A stretch of DNA of 59,084 bases from IMG/VR virus record IMGVR_UViG_3300047552_000148, positions 1-59,084 of that record; one strand, written 5' to 3'. The position numbers were made by a program, and so were the translations under genes. Below are positions 6,519 to 15,232 of this stretch, one piece after another. Origin of the DNA: a virus. Under the pieces are notes generated by a model. It was given only the letters and a program-made list of their open reading frames with translations, had not been told where the DNA came from and did not search any database. Every line of letters begins with the position of its first letter. The first letter of the stretch is position 1.

Positions 6519-6884
6519 ATGGCTACCTCTGCTGAGAAAGTATCGAAATATCGTGAGCTTGCTAAAGACAAGTCTCTTCCGCAAGCTGTGCGTGATCAAT
6601 ACGACACTAAAGCCACAGCGCTGGAGCAGAAGGCTTATGAAGAAACTAAGGCAGGTAAGAGTGTTAGCAATGTTCCTGAAGGAATGAAACGTGAAGGCTT
6701 TGCTAAGGGTGGTGTTGTCGCAAAGGCTCCGGTTGGTCTAAATAAGAAGGCTACGCCTGCTGCTTCTAAGACACCGGCAGTTAAGACTAATGTAGCTGTG
6801 TCCAAAGTGTCTGCTCCCAAAGTTGCTCCTAAGAAGGTGATGTTGGCTAAGGGTGGCAGTGTTGCTAAGAAGGGGTGCAAATAA
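6519..6884 (+). CDS. Lys/Ala-rich small virion-type protein
   Basis: A 121-residue, very basic, low-complexity protein. The N-terminal third is helical (KVSKYRELAKDKS); the remainder is Lys/Ala/Pro/Val-rich and contains FAKGGVV and LAKGGSV. The A-K-G-G-x-V motif recurs at the C-terminus of the next gene and in the 13781-15085 protein, so the three may share a binding partner in the virion. AAGGAC precedes the start. Function unknown. Confidence 0.65.
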   Translation: MATSAEKVSKYRELAKDKSLPQAVRDQYDTKATALEQKAYEETKAGKSVSNVPEGMKREGFAKGGVVAKAPVGLNKKATPAASKTPAVKTNVAVSKVSAPKVAPKKVMLAKGGSVAKKGCK

Positions 6885-7591
6885 TGGCTACACGCAATGT
6901 TCGTCAAGGTCCAGTGTTTGGTGATGACCGTCCTGTTCAACGTAATAAAGAAACAACCAATCCAGACAAACCCAATCGTTCTCCCGGTGAAAGCAATGCT
7001 GCTCGGCGCATGCCTTCTGTTCGTGAAGACTTTGTTAAGTCTGCAAGCAAAGACATAGAACGTGTTGGTAAAGGACTAGAGCCAACAGGTAAGTCTGCTC
7101 TAACCCGCTCTGCACAACAGAACGCTGCTGGTCGTGCCATTTTGCGTACGGCTGGTCGTGTTGGTTATGGCGCTGCTGCGCTTGAAGTTGGTTATGCGGC
7201 TGGTCGAGAGATTGACAAGCACACAGGTGTTGGTAAAGAGATTGTTGAAGGCTCTGGTCTTGGTAAAGTAGTAGACCGTGCTGTGAATATGCGGGATAAG
7301 GTGGAGCTTACTAAGGAGGCTAAAGATCGCTTGGCTAAGAAGGACGAGCCTGAACAAGCCAGCTACAGCAATGAAGGTCGCCGTGTACGTGAACCTGCTG
7401 TAGAGAAGAAGGAAGAGACTAAGGCTGCTCCTAAGAAGGCTCCTTCAATGAAAGAAGAAGGCGTACGCGAAGGCTCCAACAAGAACATTGATGATGAAAC
7501 TCGTCAACGTGCTATGAAGGCTGCCGAGTTTGCTAAGGGTGGCTATGTTGGCGCTGCACATAATGTGTTTGCTAACAAGTTTAAGAAATAG
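6884..7591 (+). CDS. Putative virion-associated protein with AKGG motif
   Basis: A 235-residue charged protein starting MATRNVRQGPVFGDDRPVQ; its ATG overlaps the previous stop (TAATG). A central Ala/Gly segment (GRVGYGAAALEVGYAAGREI) separates two charged, probably disordered regions rich in Lys and Glu. It ends FAKGGYVGAAHNVFANKFKK. Its location before the terminase genes and the shared motif suggest a minor virion protein. Confidence 0.6.
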   Translation: MATRNVRQGPVFGDDRPVQRNKETTNPDKPNRSPGESNAARRMPSVREDFVKSASKDIERVGKGLEPTGKSALTRSAQQNAAGRAILRTAGRVGYGAAALEVGYAAGREIDKHTGVGKEIVEGSGLGKVVDRAVNMRDKVELTKEAKDRLAKKDEPEQASYSNEGRRVREPAVEKKEETKAAPKKAPSMKEEGVREGSNKNIDDETRQRAMKAAEFAKGGYVGAAHNVFANKFKK

Positions 7592-7593
7592 AA

Positions 7594-7947
7594 ATGCCCA
7601 ACGGCACAGCAAAACATCGCAGCGTAGGAACCAACCTAACAGCAGCGACTAGCAACACCATCTACACCTGTCCAGCCAATTACACATCCAAGGTTGAGTT
7701 GCTCCACGTTGTCAACAACACCAGTGGAGCTAAGAAGATTGATGTTGCTTGGTATGACGCTAGCGCTGGTGAGAGCTATCACATCACTGCTAGCTATTCC
7801 ATCAACAGCTATAGCTATTTCATGTTGGTGGACGGCTATCTTGTTATGAACGCTGGTGACTACATAACCTGTACACCAGAGGCAGGCGCAGACATGAGCG
7901 CCATTGTTTCTGCTGAAGAGAAATATGATCCAATGAGTAATAATTAA
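7594..7947 (+). CDS. Small beta-rich structural protein
   Basis: A 117-residue protein with alternating beta pattern: TIYTCPANYTSKVELLHVVN, then DGYLVMNAGDYI, ending in IVSAEEKYDP. Proteins of this type, with the G-Y-L-V-x-x-A-G-D motif, are frequent next to terminase or tail genes and are usually found as decoration or tail-associated proteins; I recall the pattern but cannot name a family. Confidence 0.65.
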   Translation: MPNGTAKHRSVGTNLTAATSNTIYTCPANYTSKVELLHVVNNTSGAKKIDVAWYDASAGESYHITASYSINSYSYFMLVDGYLVMNAGDYITCTPEAGADMSAIVSAEEKYDPMSNN

Positions 7948-7948
7948 T

Positions 7949-8311
7949 ATGGCAAAAGAACTAACAGAACAGCATCAGAAATTCTTGGAAGTGTTGTTTA
8001 ACGAAGCTGGTGGAAACATCACTCGTGCTAAGCAGCTTGCAGGGTTCAGCCCCGGCTACAGCACACGCTTGCTGACGAATTCACTCAAAGAAGAAATCAT
8101 TGAAGCTACCCAGCTATTCATTGCTATGAACGCTCCAAAGGCTGCTGTGGCTATGGTGAGTGGTATAGACGATCCTACTGAGTTGGGCATCAAAGAGAAG
8201 ATGAATGCTGCGAAGGACTTGCTGGATAGGGCTGGTCTGGTTAAGACAGATAAGGTGCAAGTGGAAGCAGTGAATGGTGTTATGATATTGCCTGCAAAGG
8301 AACAAAGCTAA
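7949..8311 (+). CDS. terS: Terminase small subunit
   Basis: A 120-residue protein with an N-terminal helix-turn-helix (NEAGGNITRAKQLAGFSPGY), a central helical segment (APKAAVAMVSGI) and the typical C-terminal K-x-N-A-A-K-D-L-L-D-R-A-G-L motif of phage small terminases. It recognises phage DNA and presents it to the large subunit. It is two genes upstream of terL in the usual order. The start follows the previous stop by one base. Confidence 0.8.
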   Translation: MAKELTEQHQKFLEVLFNEAGGNITRAKQLAGFSPGYSTRLLTNSLKEEIIEATQLFIAMNAPKAAVAMVSGIDDPTELGIKEKMNAAKDLLDRAGLVKTDKVQVEAVNGVMILPAKEQS

Positions 8312-8314
8312 GCA

Positions 8315-8815
8315 ATGACGGACAGCGAAGAAGATGTAGTTAATGTCGAAGTCGAAGAAAGCATTAAAGCATGGGACTTCGGCTTAGATGTTTACATTCT
8401 TCCTCAGCCTAAAGACGCCAAAGAATATCTGAAGATACCACGGCTTAGTCGTAGCTGTCCTTTTGGCTACACCATTGATGAAGCCGAGCCAGATTGGCTA
8501 CAGCCTGTTCCGCTTGAGCTTGCTGCTATGGAGAAAGCTCGTAAATACTTGAAGCAATATAGCTATAGGCAAGTAGCAGCATGGCTTACTAAGGTGACGG
8601 GACGGTATATGAGTCACGTTGGCTTGATGAAAAGGATAAAGAGTGAACAAACCATTGGAAGAAAATCGTCTACTTATCGAGAGCTTGCCAGAAGGTACGA
8701 AAAAGCGCTTAAAAAAGCGAAAGAGTACGAAGAACGCATCGGCAAAAGCTCAGACGACTTCTTCAATAGTGATCGTTACCGAGCCATCGAACAGTCTTTC
8801 AGCAACGACACCTGA
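8315..8815 (+). CDS. Helix-turn-helix protein overlapping terL
   Basis: A 166-residue protein. Residues about 70-110 (MEKARKYLKQYSYRQVAAWL, ending in a T-G-R-Y-M-S-H-V-G-L-M-K-R-I recognition-helix-like stretch) look like a helix-turn-helix; a basic coiled coil follows. The last 173 bp are also the 5' end of terL in another frame, an unusually long overlap. Context suggests a packaging or DNA-recognition role, perhaps an accessory terminase component. No specific family assigned. Confidence 0.7.
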   Translation: MTDSEEDVVNVEVEESIKAWDFGLDVYILPQPKDAKEYLKIPRLSRSCPFGYTIDEAEPDWLQPVPLELAAMEKARKYLKQYSYRQVAAWLTKVTGRYMSHVGLMKRIKSEQTIGRKSSTYRELARRYEKALKKAKEYEERIGKSSDDFFNSDRYRAIEQSFSNDT

Positions 8816-10802
8816 AACTGCTGTTGAAAACACAGCTACACCCGCAGAAACACCAGCGCCAGTAGAGCAAATCCACAAGAATGTGGTGTTTCGGCCTAAT
8901 CCGGGACCACAAACAGCCTTCTTAGCTGCTTCTGAGCGGGAAGTGCTCTATGGTGGGGCCTCGGGCGGAGGTAAAAGCTACGCTATTCTTGCTGATCCTA
9001 TGCGGTATATGCATCATCCGCAGTTTTCTGGGTTGATATTGCGTCACACAACAGAAGAATTGCGTGAACTTATCTGGAAAAGCCAAGAACTCTACCCCAA
9101 AATCTACCCCGGCATCAAATGGAGTGAGCGAAAGCTGCAATGGGAGACGCCGCAGGGTGGTAGATTGTGGATGTCGTACCTTGACAGGGACGAAGATGTG
9201 ATGCGGTATCAGGGCCTTAGCTTCTGCGTAGCTAAAGGCACACCTGTGAAGCTATCTGATGGCTCTTACAAGAACATTGAAGACATTTCTGTAGACGACA
9301 CTGTAGCAACACTGGAAGGCTCCGGCAAAGTTGTGTGGAAGTCTTCTGTTATGAAGAAGAAATGTGTTGTTGCTACTACATACACATCATCAGGCAAGCT
9401 AATTGGTACGCAGGTACACCCACTGGACCACTGCTTCTCTTTGTTGAGTGATAAAGCCATTCAAAACACAGACGAAGCCAGAAAGTTTGTTGCTGCTGAT
9501 ATTCAGTGGAAGTCTTATCTTGATGTGCCAGATGCGAATGGAATGTTTCCAGTTGCATTATCGTATAACGATGGGCTTAGTTACGAACAAACATCTTATG
9601 ATCATCCATACACAGGAGAACAGCGCCCTATTCAGGTATGGCTAAGCGTTGGTGTTGTTAGATTCACCAAGATTGATGACTTGTTTGTTGAAGTGTACGA
9701 TCTCACTGTAGATAAACACAACCACTACATTACAGGTAATGGTCTTATCAACAAAAACTGCTACATCGCATGGGACGAGCTAACCCAATGGCCTACCCCG
9801 TTCGCATACAACTATATGCGTTCGCGTTTGCGTACCACGGCACCTGATCTTCCGTTGTCTATTAGAGCTACAACGAATCCGGGTGGGCCGGGGATGGCTT
9901 GGGTTAAAAAGATGTTTGTTGACCCTGCGCCATTTAATACTCCGTTTTACGCTACAGATATTGAAACAGGTAAACCTCTGGTCTATCCAAAAGGACACAG
10001 TAAAGAAGGTGAATATCTTTTTAAGCGTAGGTTTATTCCTGCGAAGCTGTCAGATAATCCATCACTTGCTGCCTCTGGTGACTACGAGAGCATGTTACTA
10101 TCTCTACCAGAACAACAACGCAAACAGTTGTTAGAAGGAAATTGGGACATCGCTGAAGGTGCTGCCTTCTCTGAATTCAACAGGGCCATCCACGTTGTAG
10201 AGCCTTTCACAATACCGTCTAGCTGGCCTCGGTTTAGAGGATGTGATTATGGATACAGTAGTTTCAGTGCTGTGCTTTGGTTTGCTGTTGCACCTGATGA
10301 CCAGCTAGTCTGCTATCGTGAACTATATGTAACCAAGATGGTTGCAGAAGACTTAGCTGATGCGGTTATGGAAGCTGAGAAACATGAGAAGGTGCGGTAT
10401 GGTGTACTTGATAGTAGCTGCTGGCACAATCGAACTGGCGGAGGCCCTTCTATTGCTGAGCGTATGATTGTTAGAGGGTGTCGCTGGCGTCCTGCTGACC
10501 GTAGTGCTGGTAGCCGTGTTGCTGGTAAGAACGAAATACACCGAAGGCTACAAGTTGATCCTTACACGGAAAAGCCAAGACTTGTGTTTTTTAATAACTG
10601 TACACACATCATTGCTGATCTACCCACTCTTCCGTTAGATAAAACAAATACTGAAGATATTAATACAAAGGTTAAAAATGATCATGGGTACGATGCCCTA
10701 CGTTACTCTGTGATGAGTCGTCCCCGTAGTGGTATATTTGACTTTGATACTTCTTCACAACGCAGTGGGTTTATCCCTTCTGATCCTTACATGGGCTATT
10801 GA
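8643..10802 (+). CDS. terL: Terminase large subunit, intein-containing
   Basis: A 719-residue precursor. Residues 1-80 are a low-complexity Lys then Thr/Pro/Ala linker. The ATPase domain has Walker A G-G-A-S-G-G-G-K-S near 104-112 and Walker B Y-I-A-W-D-E after the intein; the C-terminal RNase H-like nuclease has RGCDYGYSS, GVLDSS and NDHGYDALRYS. A 178-residue intein (195-372) separates the two ATPase motifs; splicing would join G-L-S-F to C-Y-I-A-W-D-E-L and give about 541 residues. The GTG start at 8643 has AAGGA seven bases upstream. A downstream start would avoid the overlap with the HTH gene, but no good ATG exists before the conserved domain. The protein is the packaging motor and headful nuclease. 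Confidence 0.92.
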   Translation: MNKPLEENRLLIESLPEGTKKRLKKRKSTKNASAKAQTTSSIVIVTEPSNSLSATTPETAVENTATPAETPAPVEQIHKNVVFRPNPGPQTAFLAASEREVLYGGASGGGKSYAILADPMRYMHHPQFSGLILRHTTEELRELIWKSQELYPKIYPGIKWSERKLQWETPQGGRLWMSYLDRDEDVMRYQGLSFCVAKGTPVKLSDGSYKNIEDISVDDTVATLEGSGKVVWKSSVMKKKCVVATTYTSSGKLIGTQVHPLDHCFSLLSDKAIQNTDEARKFVAADIQWKSYLDVPDANGMFPVALSYNDGLSYEQTSYDHPYTGEQRPIQVWLSVGVVRFTKIDDLFVEVYDLTVDKHNHYITGNGLINKNCYIAWDELTQWPTPFAYNYMRSRLRTTAPDLPLSIRATTNPGGPGMAWVKKMFVDPAPFNTPFYATDIETGKPLVYPKGHSKEGEYLFKRRFIPAKLSDNPSLAASGDYESMLLSLPEQQRKQLLEGNWDIAEGAAFSEFNRAIHVVEPFTIPSSWPRFRGCDYGYSSFSAVLWFAVAPDDQLVCYRELYVTKMVAEDLADAVMEAEKHEKVRYGVLDSSCWHNRTGGGPSIAERMIVRGCRWRPADRSAGSRVAGKNEIHRRLQVDPYTEKPRLVFFNNCTHIIADLPTLPLDKTNTEDINTKVKNDHGYDALRYSVMSRPRSGIFDFDTSSQRSGFIPSDPYMGY
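9225..9758 (+). mobile_element. Mini-intein in TerL (178 residues)
   Basis: Starts with Cys (C-V-A-K-G-T-P-V-K-L-S-D-G, block A) and ends V-Y-D-L-T-V-D-K-H-N-H-Y (block F), then G-L-I-N-K-N before Cys of the extein (block G). No homing endonuclease domain is present. Two features are atypical: the penultimate His of block G is Lys, and block B reads H-P-L-D-H where T-x-x-H is usual. The insertion lies just before Walker B. Confidence 0.85.
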
Positions 10803-11464
10803 TGTTAGAAATAATCTCAAGAGATGAAGCTAAAGAAAAAGGGCTTACTCATTACTTTACTGGTGTACCTTGCTTTCGTAATCACCTAACTGTTCGTTAT
10901 GTTTCTACTCACCAGTGTTATGAATGCCATAAACTAAAAAGAACAAAGTATGTTCGTGTAGTTAAAGACAAACACGCTAGAGCTATAGCTAAAGAAAATA
11001 ACGAGCTTACTTATAAGTCTGATAAGCCATGTAAAAATAATCACGACAGTCTTCGCTATACATGTAACGGAATGTGCCTAGCCTGCCTAGATGCTATTGT
11101 TAGTACAGATACTTATAAAAGCAAAACAAAAGCAAGCCGTGAGCGCAACAAGGATAAAAAAGCAGCATACGACAAGCTGTTTGATGCTAGAAACAAAGAA
11201 TATCGTGACCGATTAAAAGCAGACAACAGAGCAAAGCGCCTGCACCGTAGGGTTAAATGGGAGCAAGAACTTACCGAGTTTGTACTTGAAGAAGCTTTTA
11301 ATCTTACGAAACTTAGAAGGGAAGCCACTGGAATAGACTGGCACATGGATCATGTAATTCCATTGTGCGGTGATAAAGTTTCTGGTCTGCATGTATGGAA
11401 CAACTTTGCTGTTATTCCTGCGAAGACTAATCTTCAAAAGAACAACAAGTATGAAGTTGTTTAA
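10802..11464 (+). CDS. HNH endonuclease, probable homing type
   Basis: A 220-residue protein. The N-terminal half has paired cysteines (C-Y-E-C, C-L-A-C) in zinc-finger-like pairs, followed by a Lys/Arg-rich helical linker. The C-terminal HNH core is W-H-M-D-H-V-I-P-L-C-G, then H-V-W-N-N-F-A-V-I-P-A-K-T-N-L-Q-K. The ATG overlaps the terL stop, so it rides on terL translation. Free-standing HNH genes beside terL are usually selfish, though some HNH proteins help packaging; the zinc pairs and intergenic position favour homing. Confidence 0.85.
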   Translation: MLEIISRDEAKEKGLTHYFTGVPCFRNHLTVRYVSTHQCYECHKLKRTKYVRVVKDKHARAIAKENNELTYKSDKPCKNNHDSLRYTCNGMCLACLDAIVSTDTYKSKTKASRERNKDKKAAYDKLFDARNKEYRDRLKADNRAKRLHRRVKWEQELTEFVLEEAFNLTKLRREATGIDWHMDHVIPLCGDKVSGLHVWNNFAVIPAKTNLQKNNKYEVV

Positions 11465-11500
11465 CCTACTTCTTCCAATTTAATTTATACCTACACAACT

Positions 11501-13588
11501 ATGGCCCTACTATCCAAACCATCCAACGACAAAACTATGGCGCTTGATGACGCCACAAAGCGTGAGCTTGACACTGGCACAGCCTTTTCTGGCAGCGGTC
11601 TAATCAACTTCATCCAACAGCGCTTCACACGGTCTGAGACATCTCGCCGTACAGACGAGCAACGCTGGCTCAAAGCATATCAGAACTATCGTGGCATCTA
11701 TGGAAGCGATGTTCAGTTTACTTCGACAGAGAAGTCGCGTGTATTCTTGAAAGTAACAAAGACTAAGACACTGGCAGCATACGGCCAGATCACTGATGTC
11801 TTGTTTGCCAACAACAAATTCCCCATCACCATTGATCCGTCTGTGTTGCCTGAAGGTGTTGCTGAAGCTGTTAGCTTTGATCCGAAGCAAGCTACACCGA
11901 CAACACCTGAAGCACCCGCTGAAGCTAAAGAGCCAACCTTTGAAGACTTCGACTTGGAGAAGCTAGAGGCTCGTCTTGGTGCTTTGTCTGATGACTTGAA
12001 AGATGTTAAAGGCTTAACCGAAGGCGAAGGCAAGACAGCCACATCTATCACCTTCTATCCTGCTATGGTGGCAGCTAAGAAGATGGAGAAGAAAATCCAT
12101 GACCAGCTAGACGAGAGTGGAGCTTCAAAGCATCTGCGCTCTACCGCCTTTGAGATGGCACTGTTTGGTACAGGTGTGATGAAGGGTCCGTTTGCTACCA
12201 ACAAAGAATATCCAGATTGGACTGAAGACGGAACATACAAGCCTGTCATCAAGACAGTACCAGAAGCATCACACGTTAGCATTTGGAACTTCTACTGGGA
12301 TCCAGACGCTAACAACACAGAAGAATGTCAGTATGTAATTGAGCGCCATAAGATGTCGCGTACGCAATTGCGTGCCCTTAAACGCCGTCCTCACTTCCGC
12401 GCTTCCGTCATTGATGAAATCGTTGCTGGCGGTGAAGGCTATGTTAAGAAGTATTGGGAAGACACGCTCAAAGACTACACCAACAGCACATCTGTTGAAC
12501 GCTTTGAAGTGTTGGAGTATTGGGGCAATGTTGACATTGACCTGCTCAAAGAGAACGACATCGACATCCCTGAAGAATACGAAGACGGCGCAGAGCTACA
12601 AGCAAACATTTGGTATTGCAACGGTAAGATACTGCGCTTGGTGTTGAACCCGTTCAAGCCATCTAACATCCCCTATTACGCTGTTCCATACGAACTCAAT
12701 CCCTACAGCCTTGCTGGTGTTGGTGTTGGTGAAAACATGGACGACACACAGACGTTGATGAACGGCTTTATGCGTATGGCTGTTGACAACGCTGTACTCT
12801 CTGGCAACTTGGTGTTTGAAGTTGATGAAACAAATTTGGTGCCCGGACAAGACTTGAGTGTATATCCCGGCAAAGTGTTTCGGCGTCAAGGTGGCGCTCC
12901 CGGTCAAGCTATCTTCGGCACTAAGTTTCCTAATGTGTCTCAGGAAAACCTACAACTGTTTGACAAAGCCCGTCAGCTTTCTGACGAGTCTACGGGTATG
13001 CCTTCGTTTGCACACGGTCAAACTGGTGTGAGTGGTGTTGGTCGTACAGCTAGTGGCATCTCTATGTTGATGAACGCTGCTGGTGGCTCCATCAAGACAG
13101 TGATTAAGAATTTGGACGACTACCTGCTTGCTCCGTTGGGCAAAGCATTCTTCAACTTCAACATGCAATTCGATTTCGATAAAGAAATCCGTGGCGACTT
13201 GGAAGTTAAAGCATGTGGCGTGTTGTCGTTGCAGCAAACGGAAGTGCGTAGTCAACGTCTCATGCAATTTCTACAGATTGCTTCACAGCCTACGCTGGCT
13301 CCCCATGCTAAGTTTCCGTACATCTTGCGTGAGATTGCAACTTCGCTGGGGCTTGATGCAGACAAGGTGACGAACGACTATGCAGAAGCTATGAAGCAAC
13401 AAGCGTTGATGACTGCTAACGCTCCTGCTGCACCTATGGGTGTTGCTGGCCCCGGCGCTGCTGGTGCTGGTCCGTTGCCAGTCTCTGACACTGCTGGTGG
13501 CGGTGGTGGAAACATTGGTGTAGGGGCTGCTCCTCCTCCGGGCGCTCCCGGCTTTAGCGCTGCTCCGCAACAAGGCTTGCCAGCATGA
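11501..13588 (+). CDS. Portal protein
   Basis: A 695-residue protein. The N-terminal R-R-T-D-E-Q-R-W-L-K-A-Y-Q-N-Y-R-G-I-Y-G, the central Y-W-G-N-V-D-I-D segment, G-V-G-V-G-E-N-M-D-D-T-Q and the Gly/Ala/Pro-rich C-terminus match large portals of podoviruses (P22-like size). It forms the dodecameric ring at the packaging vertex, binds TerL and later the tail. It follows terL apart from the inserted HNH gene, and overlaps the next gene by four bases. Confidence 0.85.
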   Translation: MALLSKPSNDKTMALDDATKRELDTGTAFSGSGLINFIQQRFTRSETSRRTDEQRWLKAYQNYRGIYGSDVQFTSTEKSRVFLKVTKTKTLAAYGQITDVLFANNKFPITIDPSVLPEGVAEAVSFDPKQATPTTPEAPAEAKEPTFEDFDLEKLEARLGALSDDLKDVKGLTEGEGKTATSITFYPAMVAAKKMEKKIHDQLDESGASKHLRSTAFEMALFGTGVMKGPFATNKEYPDWTEDGTYKPVIKTVPEASHVSIWNFYWDPDANNTEECQYVIERHKMSRTQLRALKRRPHFRASVIDEIVAGGEGYVKKYWEDTLKDYTNSTSVERFEVLEYWGNVDIDLLKENDIDIPEEYEDGAELQANIWYCNGKILRLVLNPFKPSNIPYYAVPYELNPYSLAGVGVGENMDDTQTLMNGFMRMAVDNAVLSGNLVFEVDETNLVPGQDLSVYPGKVFRRQGGAPGQAIFGTKFPNVSQENLQLFDKARQLSDESTGMPSFAHGQTGVSGVGRTASGISMLMNAAGGSIKTVIKNLDDYLLAPLGKAFFNFNMQFDFDKEIRGDLEVKACGVLSLQQTEVRSQRLMQFLQIASQPTLAPHAKFPYILREIATSLGLDADKVTNDYAEAMKQQALMTANAPAAPMGVAGPGAAGAGPLPVSDTAGGGGGNIGVGAAPPPGAPGFSAAPQQGLPA

Positions 13589-13794
13589 AGCCGTTCTTAT
13601 CCGCTTTGAAAGCGTTCGTCAACAACAAACGACAATGGGACGCTTTCAATGAAATGTTGGCATATCAGATTGAACAGCAACAGCGCAAGCTAGAGCAAAG
13701 CACAGAGATGTCTGATGTGTTTAAGGCGCAAGGCGCTATCGCTGTATTACGACAGCTTAAGTATTTGAGGGACGAAGCAAATGTTGAAAAATGA
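13585..13794 (+). CDS. Small coiled-coil protein after portal
   Basis: A 69-residue, almost wholly helical protein (MLAYQIEQQQRKLEQSTEMS, then VFKAQGAIAVLRQLKYLRDE). It overlaps the portal stop by four bases and the next gene by 14. Proteins of this kind follow the portal gene in many podoviruses; a minor head role is likely but not shown. Confidence 0.65.
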   Translation: MKPFLSALKAFVNNKRQWDAFNEMLAYQIEQQQRKLEQSTEMSDVFKAQGAIAVLRQLKYLRDEANVEK

Positions 13795-15085
13795 AATGGA
13801 TAGCTTGCTTGCCAAAGGCGGCATGAAAGACGAAGCTGGTGAAGTTGAAGAAGAGACAGGCAACGAAGTTCCTGCTGGGTCGTTGAAGGAAGAAGTTGCT
13901 GACACTGTAGATGCAAAGCTAAGTGTTGGTGAATTCGTTATTCCCGCTGATGTTGTTCGCTACATTGGCTTAGAGAAGCTGATGAAGATGCGTGACGCTG
14001 CTAAGGAAGGGCTGGCACGCATGGAAGAGATTGGTCAGGTTGGTAATGCTGATGAGGTTGACAATGCAGATGCATTACATAGCGCTAAGGCTGAAAGCGA
14101 AGACGAAGGTGGTGATAACAACTATGCCAGTGGCGGGTATGTAGGTGGAACAGCCAACGCAGAGAAATACAAACGCGCTCCCATCAAAGGCTTTGAAATG
14201 GTGCAGATGACGGACGACAAAGGCAACACCATCTACATCCCTTACGTCAACGGCAAGCCACAGCTTCAAGTACCTGTTGGATATAAGCCTGTTGTTAATG
14301 CTGCAACTACTCCGCAGGCTGCTGCTCCGACAACAACACCTACAGCGCCTGCCACACCAGCTTATGTTGAGCCTGTACGTGGCGGTGGGGGTGCTAAGAA
14401 TGGGCCTTCTACGCCTGCTGGCGGCGAAGGTGGATTAGGAAGTATTGGATCAGGCACTGGCTACAGTGTAGACAAGAACAACGTTGCTACCCCTAACGCA
14501 AGCATTAGCCCTAAAGTGGCTTCTACTATTGGTGGAATGGTGTTCGGACCTTTAGGGGCTATCGTTGGAGGGATCGGAGCTTCTGTTGTTGGACAAGGTG
14601 ATCAATGGGGAGCAGATCAGCACAACGCACAAGTGGCTGTTGGTAACGAACGGATGGATAAGGTTTATTCACCAGAGCAAGATCAGGCAGATCAAGACGC
14701 TTTAAGTAATGCTTCTAAGCCTGTAGCAGATGCTGCTGTTGAAGGTATCAATGCTGCTGTGGCTGAGGGACTGACAACACAGCAAGCAGAATCCGTATCT
14801 GATGCTGCCGCTGCCGCTGCCGCTAATAACAAAGATGTTAAGGCTGCTATCAGTGCTGCAATTGCTGCTGCTAAAGACGCTAATAGTGTTGACCGAGCTA
14901 CGATGGGTAGTATGTCTAGCCGTAATCCAATGGGTGAAACAGGCGGCGGTATTGCTGCCAATCCAATGGGTCGAGATCCTTCACAACGAAATGCACCAGA
15001 AGGCTTTGGTGGTGGTGGAGCAAACTCTGGTGGAACTAGGGCAGGTGGGTATGGTGGTGTAGGCCATGATCCCGGCGAAGGTTGA
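13781..15085 (+). CDS. Putative virion protein, Ala/Gly-rich
   Basis: A 434-residue protein. The N-terminal domain has K-L-S-V-G-E-F-V-I-P-A-D-V-V-R-Y-I-G-L-E, a motif I know from phage minor virion proteins encoded next to the portal. A linker contains Y-A-S-G-G-Y-V-G-G (the AKGG-like motif), a Thr/Pro run, a Gly-rich hydrophobic stretch (GGMVFGPLGAIVGGIGASVV) and a long Ala helix; the C-terminus is Gly/Asn-rich. The hydrophobic Gly segment could insert in a membrane. Exact role unknown. Confidence 0.65.
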   Translation: MLKNEMDSLLAKGGMKDEAGEVEEETGNEVPAGSLKEEVADTVDAKLSVGEFVIPADVVRYIGLEKLMKMRDAAKEGLARMEEIGQVGNADEVDNADALHSAKAESEDEGGDNNYASGGYVGGTANAEKYKRAPIKGFEMVQMTDDKGNTIYIPYVNGKPQLQVPVGYKPVVNAATTPQAAAPTTTPTAPATPAYVEPVRGGGGAKNGPSTPAGGEGGLGSIGSGTGYSVDKNNVATPNASISPKVASTIGGMVFGPLGAIVGGIGASVVGQGDQWGADQHNAQVAVGNERMDKVYSPEQDQADQDALSNASKPVADAAVEGINAAVAEGLTTQQAESVSDAAAAAAANNKDVKAAISAAIAAAKDANSVDRATMGSMSSRNPMGETGGGIAANPMGRDPSQRNAPEGFGGGGANSGGTRAGGYGGVGHDPGEG

Positions 15086-15232
15086 TTAATATAATGAGCA
15101 AACCCAGCTATATTGTTCAATATATTTAACATATAATACAGCATACTAACAGCAGAGGTGGGCTGCTTAGTATCAAATCTTTCCCACCATTCTTGGCTAC
15201 CTAACCATGTTAGCCCCAACTTAAAGGCATTT

